This document shows positions 6,125 to 8,244 of a stretch of DNA of 8,244 nt, piece by piece (the first letter of the stretch is position 1; each line of letters opens with the position of its first letter). The translations under genes and the position numbers were made by a program. The DNA is from Candidatus Eiseniibacteriota bacterium (GTDB taxonomy: Bacteria > Eisenbacteria > RBG-16-71-46 > SZUA-252), in the NCBI GenBank assembly GCA_016880395.1, contig JAEHDN010000191.1, positions 1-8,244 of the forward strand. The letters are read 5' to 3'. Below the pieces are notes generated by a model. The model did no database searches and was not told the DNA's origin. It saw only the letters and a list, made by a program, of their open reading frames with translations.

Positions 6125-6795
6125 GCGTGGCCCAGGCTCGGCGCACCGCTCCCAACCACGCGTGGCGAGCTCGCGAGTTCCCGTTCGACAAACAGACCAA
6201 TGAGCTCCTGACCCACCGGGTCGAGAGCGAGATCACACAGCCCCCCGCCGCCGATCAATCGAATCTGGACGGACCTCGCGCTCGCGATGAGCACCAGCTG
6301 TCTCCGCGTGATTACGTACGCGCTCGTCTCTATCACCCCCCGCGCGTAGTGGGTGAGCGCCGGCTCGGGAGCGGCCACCTGTCTCGGAGTGAGGAGCCAA
6401 TCATCGACGAGGAGGCGCATCGCATCCAGATAGCGCCAGGTGCGGCCGACCGATATGGCGTAAATCGACAGCTCCTGCTTGACTCCGGTGGTGGCCCGTC
6501 GCAGGCCAACGACGATGTCGGCGGAATCGCCATTGGTGCAGGACACGGACCGTCCGCCGATGTCGTAACCGCGAACCACGACGTCAATGGACGTGGCCTT
6601 CGTGACGGGATCGAGGTGACGGACGGGCTGGTACCATCGCTCCGCTTCGAGTCTGGCCTGTGAGCGGTCGGGCGGGCTATCGCGGCTCTGAACTATGTCC
6701 TGCGCGTCGAGCAGTCCGGCCAGGCTGAGGAGCGTCGCCGCGATGAAGGTCGTGTGACGGCGCGGAGGGGAGATCGCCATCGAACCGAGCCTCAT
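6055..6795 (-). CDS. Predicted exported protein of unknown function
   Basis: I do not recognise this 246-residue protein. It opens with Arg residues and a hydrophobic stretch (about 15-29, TTFIAATLLSLAGLL) followed by DAQ, a convincing signal peptide with likely cleavage after Ala31. The mature part is mixed strand and helix with two Cys (86 and 187), which could form a disulphide outside the cytoplasm. No catalytic motif or repeat is visible. The ATG at 6795 overlaps the stop codon of the archease-like gene in an ATGA arrangement, so the two are probably co-transcribed and translationally coupled. An ATG at 6780 with GAGG about 9 bases before it is an alternative start and also leaves the signal peptide intact. 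The 3' end runs 70 bases into the convergent receiver gene. Confidence 0.72.
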   Translation of the reverse strand: MRLGSMAISPPRRHTTFIAATLLSLAGLLDAQDIVQSRDSPPDRSQARLEAERWYQPVRHLDPVTKATSIDVVVRGYDIGGRSVSCTNGDSADIVVGLRRATTGVKQELSIYAISVGRTWRYLDAMRLLVDDWLLTPRQVAAPEPALTHYARGVIETSAYVITRRQLVLIASARSVQIRLIGGGGLCDLALDPVGQELIGLFVERELASSPRVVGSGAPSLGHAQPLRVTARIRSTSTSNRKGLAR

Positions 6796-7226
6796 GCTTC
6801 GAGTCTCACGTGGGCTTCGAGCCATCCGGCGATCTCTCGCACACGGATCGCGGACCGCTTGGCCGCCCGCACCGGCGCGGGCGCTTCGGTCACCACCGCT
6901 CCGCGCACTCGGGCCCGGATCTCCGTGTCCGACGCCTGCACGTCACCGATCTCCACCGGGATCCACCACTCGGCCTCGGCATGGAACAGCAGCTCGTTGA
7001 GCCAGGCGGTGAGCAGGCTCGCGCGGTCGGCCGACCGCACGGTCACGCTCCGCCACCCCCCGGCCGCGCGGCCCAGCACGCCATGAACGAGTTGCTCGCC
7101 GAGCGCCCGGCCGGCCTCCGCGACGAGTTCGGGCCACGCGGGTGCGTGCACCCACAGCTCGAGCTCCGGTGTGTGATCCAGGACTTCATGCCACGCCCGA
7201 AGGCGGTTTCCCACTACCGTCGCCAT
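6792..7226 (-). CDS. Archease-like protein, diverged
   Basis: Archease is a small metal-binding cofactor that activates the RNA ligase RtcB. This 144-residue protein matches the family at the N terminus (HEVLDHTPELELWVHAPAWPELVAEA, with Asp17 and His18) and at the central motif LLTAWLNELLFHAEAE (71-86). The rest is looser: the TYH motif near the C terminus is replaced by RSAIRV, and the chain ends HVRLEA where family members usually carry a metal-binding Asp. It may therefore have lost or changed its metal site. No RtcB is encoded in this window. GGGAGG lies 4 bases before the ATG. It is the first gene of a two-gene unit with the exported protein. The family call rests on motif recall; a different small alpha/beta family is possible. 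Confidence 0.7.
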   Translation of the reverse strand: MATVVGNRLRAWHEVLDHTPELELWVHAPAWPELVAEAGRALGEQLVHGVLGRAAGGWRSVTVRSADRASLLTAWLNELLFHAEAEWWIPVEIGDVQASDTEIRARVRGAVVTEAPAPVRAAKRSAIRVREIAGWLEAHVRLEA

Positions 7227-7244
7227 GAGGCCTCCCGTGCGCGG

Positions 7245-7277
7245 ATCATGGGCTCCGGGGCGTGAAGCGGGGGTGAC
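7245..7277 (-). promoter_or_regulatory. Promoter of the archease-like operon with two 11-bp-spaced repeats
   Basis: On the minus strand GTCA (7277-7274) and TTCA (7266-7263) are 11 bases apart, and CATGAT (7250-7245) begins 16 bases after the last. This is the weakest example: it has only two clear repeats, with TTGG at the third in-phase position (7288-7285), and its -10 starts with C. It is supported mainly by having the same spacing as the other promoters and by standing back to back with a clearer array. Confidence 0.4.
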
Positions 7278-7294
7278 CTCGCCGCCAAGCTTTC

Positions 7295-7338
7295 TTCACG
7301 GGTATCTCACGGCGAGTCACACCGTGACCACGTATCGA
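7295..7338 (+). promoter_or_regulatory. Promoter of the 86-residue protein gene with 11-bp-phased YTCAC repeats
   Basis: TTCAC (7295) and CTCAC (7306) are 11 bases apart, followed by GTCAC at 7316, one base short of phase. TATCGA (7333-7338) starts 27 bases after 7306, the same distance as in the receiver promoter (5733 to 5760), where much of the sequence is also alike. GTCAC ACC GTGAC (7316-7328) is in addition a small perfect inverted repeat. The predicted transcript starts near 7345, with a leader of about 59 bases. Confidence 0.55.
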
Positions 7339-7403
7339 TCAGACGTGGTTGGCGACGGTGCTGTGCATGCTGACGTGCGAGCCAGCCGAACCCGGAGCAG
7401 TCC

Positions 7404-7664
7404 ATGCCCTACCCCCACGAGCACGCGTGCCGCCTCCGTGACCCCGGCGAAGTCGCTCCCCGGAGCTTTCGGAGCATGGAGCGCATGCACGGCTCCAAGA
7501 CGTATCGGGTGATCCTGGGGAAGCTGAGGGGGAAGAGCGGCCGCGCGGACCCGATGGTCGAGCAGACGTATCGCTATCCGGCCGACGCGTGGACCGAAGA
7601 TGAGGCGATGGCGCACTGCCGGGAGCACCGCGGCGAGCTCTTCGAGCCGGCCACAAGCCCCTGA
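7404..7664 (+). CDS. Small protein with a phage-protein-like CRLRDP motif
   Basis: This 86-residue protein has the pattern HACRLRDP (7-14), SFRSMER, TYRVILGKLRGK (33-44) and YRYPADAWTEDEAMAHCREH (57-76), ending in LFEPA. I recall this combination as a short module in proteins from phages and metagenomic contigs, some attached to prohead-protease-like proteins. I cannot name its role. Two Cys (9 and 72) and several His could bind a metal, but this is not a known zinc motif. GGAG (7394-7397) precedes the ATG by 6 bases. No other phage gene is nearby, so it is a stand-alone copy with its own predicted promoter. Confidence 0.72.
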   Translation: MPYPHEHACRLRDPGEVAPRSFRSMERMHGSKTYRVILGKLRGKSGRADPMVEQTYRYPADAWTEDEAMAHCREHRGELFEPATSP

Positions 7665-7686
7665 AGCGATCTTCGAGACCGCTTCA
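7662..7686 (+). other. Hairpin at the end of the 86-residue protein gene
   Basis: TGAAGCG (7662-7668) and CGCTTCA (7680-7686) are a perfect 7-base inverted repeat with an 11-base loop, and the TGA of the stem is the stop codon. There is no T tract after it, so it is at best a weak terminator or an RNA-stabilising hairpin. Confidence 0.35.
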
Positions 7687-7771
7687 CGTCCTTGGGAGAG
7701 GCGCCAGCCCAGAGTATGGAGCACCCGGTGCCCCACGTCGGCCGGGTGGGAGACCATAGCCTGGAGGAGCC

Positions 7772-7993
7772 GTGGAGCTCGATACAGCAACGTCCGCGGG
7801 CGTGGTTGCGCGAGGCAGACGCGAGCCGGCGCCGCCCTTCGAGGAGGACGAGTACCCCGAGGAGCTGCGGGAGGAGTACGAAGAAGAGGGGGAGTACGAG
7901 GAGGAAGAAGAGGAGGAGCTCGAAGAAGAGGGGCGCGAGGCGGAAGAGCCCGACGAAGAGGGAGAGCACGAGGAAGAAGAGGAGTACTGGTGA
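7772..7993 (+). CDS. Small highly acidic Glu-rich protein
   Basis: This 73-residue protein has a short mixed N terminus (1-22) and a tail in which 32 of residues 24-73 are Glu, broken by Tyr, Gly, Pro and Leu and ending in EYW. It should be intrinsically disordered and strongly negative. No family is recognised; possible roles such as binding basic proteins or cations are guesses. The start is GTG with GGAGG (7763-7767) 4 bases upstream. The reading frame is not trivial because the purine-rich DNA is open in other frames. I prefer this one because the competing frame (7692-8009) would need runs of AGG and AGA for Arg, which the neighbouring genes avoid in favour of CGN. No 11-base array with a -10 box is seen upstream. 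Confidence 0.6.
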   Translation: MELDTATSAGVVARGRREPAPPFEEDEYPEELREEYEEEGEYEEEEEEELEEEGREAEEPDEEGEHEEEEEYW

Positions 7994-8147
7994 CTGGGGC
8001 GGCGTGTGAAGCAAGCTGCACGATGGATTCCTTGCGACTTCATGATGGGGGGGTAACTTTATGCGAGTTTCTCCGGGTGAAGCGGGGAGGCTCCAGGACC
8101 GGCAACGGAAGCGGAGCCGATGATCCGGTGATCACTTCATCTGGAGC

Positions 8148-8227
8148 GGTGAGACCCATCGCGAGTCTCACCCACGTCGGAGTGGCGCTCCGACGTGCAG
8201 TGCAAGAGGTCGATCCGCGATTCGACC
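8148..8227. other. Cluster of three perfect stem-loops
   Basis: Three inverted repeats lie nearly end to end. GGTGAGAC/GTCTCACC (8148-8155 and 8165-8172) is an 8-base stem with a 9-base loop. CACGTCGGAG/CTCCGACGTG (8173-8182 and 8188-8197) is a 10-base stem with a 5-base loop and abuts the first. GGTCGA/TCGACC (8208-8213 and 8222-8227) is a 6-base stem with an 8-base loop. It could be a structured RNA, a terminator region, a repeat element or a protein-binding site. It is not a tRNA, and the strand is unknown. The remaining sequence from 7994 to 8147 shows nothing I can name. Confidence 0.5.
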
Positions 8228-8244
8228 GACTCGCAGCGCCCGCA

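Noticed and set aside
6121..6663. Plus-strand open frame of 180 codons
   Set aside because: It lies opposite the exported-protein gene, which has a signal peptide and a natural overlap with its upstream neighbour. This frame has no ribosome-binding site.
7662..7699. Repeat array before the Glu-rich gene (TTCG 7672, TTCA 7683, 11 bases apart)
   Set aside because: Only one true YTCA is present, no TA-starting hexamer lies 16 bases after it, and the bases overlap a hairpin. I do not count it with the other promoters.
7692..8009. Lys/Arg-rich, histone-H1-like 105-codon frame over the purine tract
   Set aside because: It would use AGG and AGA for most Arg, against the CGN preference of neighbouring genes. 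The Glu-rich frame has a better start context, but the choice is not certain.
7317..8043. Minus-strand frames of 234, 146 and 119 codons (Leu/Pro-, Leu/Phe- and Ser-rich)
   Set aside because: They are complements of the purine tract and of the 86-residue gene. The low-complexity translation comes from the repeat, not from a protein family.
8023..8244. Plus-strand frame open to the window end, from ATG 8023 (or GTG 8077)
   Set aside because: It has no clear ribosome-binding site, uses rare codons (TTA, AGA, AGG), and its second half coincides with three perfect stem-loops. It could be a partial gene, but I cannot support it without sequence beyond 8244.
8190..8244. tRNA-like T-arm (GATTCGACC)
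   Set aside because: The flanking bases do not form an acceptor stem, D arm or anticodon arm. It is better explained as the third simple stem-loop.

Overview
The window is about 8.2 kb of GC-rich bacterial chromosome. Genes are densely packed and there is no insertion sequence, CRISPR array, tRNA or rRNA. Codon use (mostly G/C in third position, Arg as CGN) and gene content (FtsH, DUF2267, an Mth938-fold protein, a two-component kinase, an archease-like protein) suggest a high-GC environmental bacterium. I cannot assign a phylum from sequence alone.

Layout, left to right. Positions 1-43 hold the end of a terminator-like hairpin from a gene outside the window. An aldo/keto reductase (60-1109, minus) and the membrane AAA+ protease gene ftsH (1261-3186, plus) diverge from a shared control region. 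A DUF2267 gene (3218-3658, minus) converges on ftsH and diverges from a small Mth938-domain gene (3867-4256, plus). Next come a soluble GAF histidine kinase (4446-5717, plus) and a stand-alone receiver-domain protein (5771-6124, plus). The receiver lacks the phospho-accepting Asp. On the minus strand an archease-like gene (6792-7226) overlaps a predicted exported protein (6055-6795) by 4 bases, probably as one operon. The right end has two small plus-strand genes: an 86-residue protein with a phage-protein-like CRLRDP...HC motif (7404-7664), and a 73-residue protein with a nearly pure Glu tail (7772-7993). It closes with a non-coding stretch of three closely packed perfect stem-loops (8148-8227).

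The most striking signal is in the gaps, not the genes. Upstream of seven of the nine genes there is a tandem array of YTCA tetramers (TTCA or CTCA, sometimes GTCA, ATCA or TTAA) spaced at 11 bp, on the coding strand. In five arrays a TA-starting -10-like hexamer begins exactly 16 bp after the phase of the last repeat, and a sixth has CATGAT there. The ftsH array has the repeats but a better -10 sits 11 bp after the last one. The array covers where a -35 box would be. In all three divergent intergenic regions two such arrays stand back to back. This looks like one promoter class read by a tandem-binding activator, in the style of PhoB/OmpR-family regulators. No such DNA-binding protein is encoded in the window. 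The kinase and the degenerate receiver could be parts of the same signalling network, but that is speculation.
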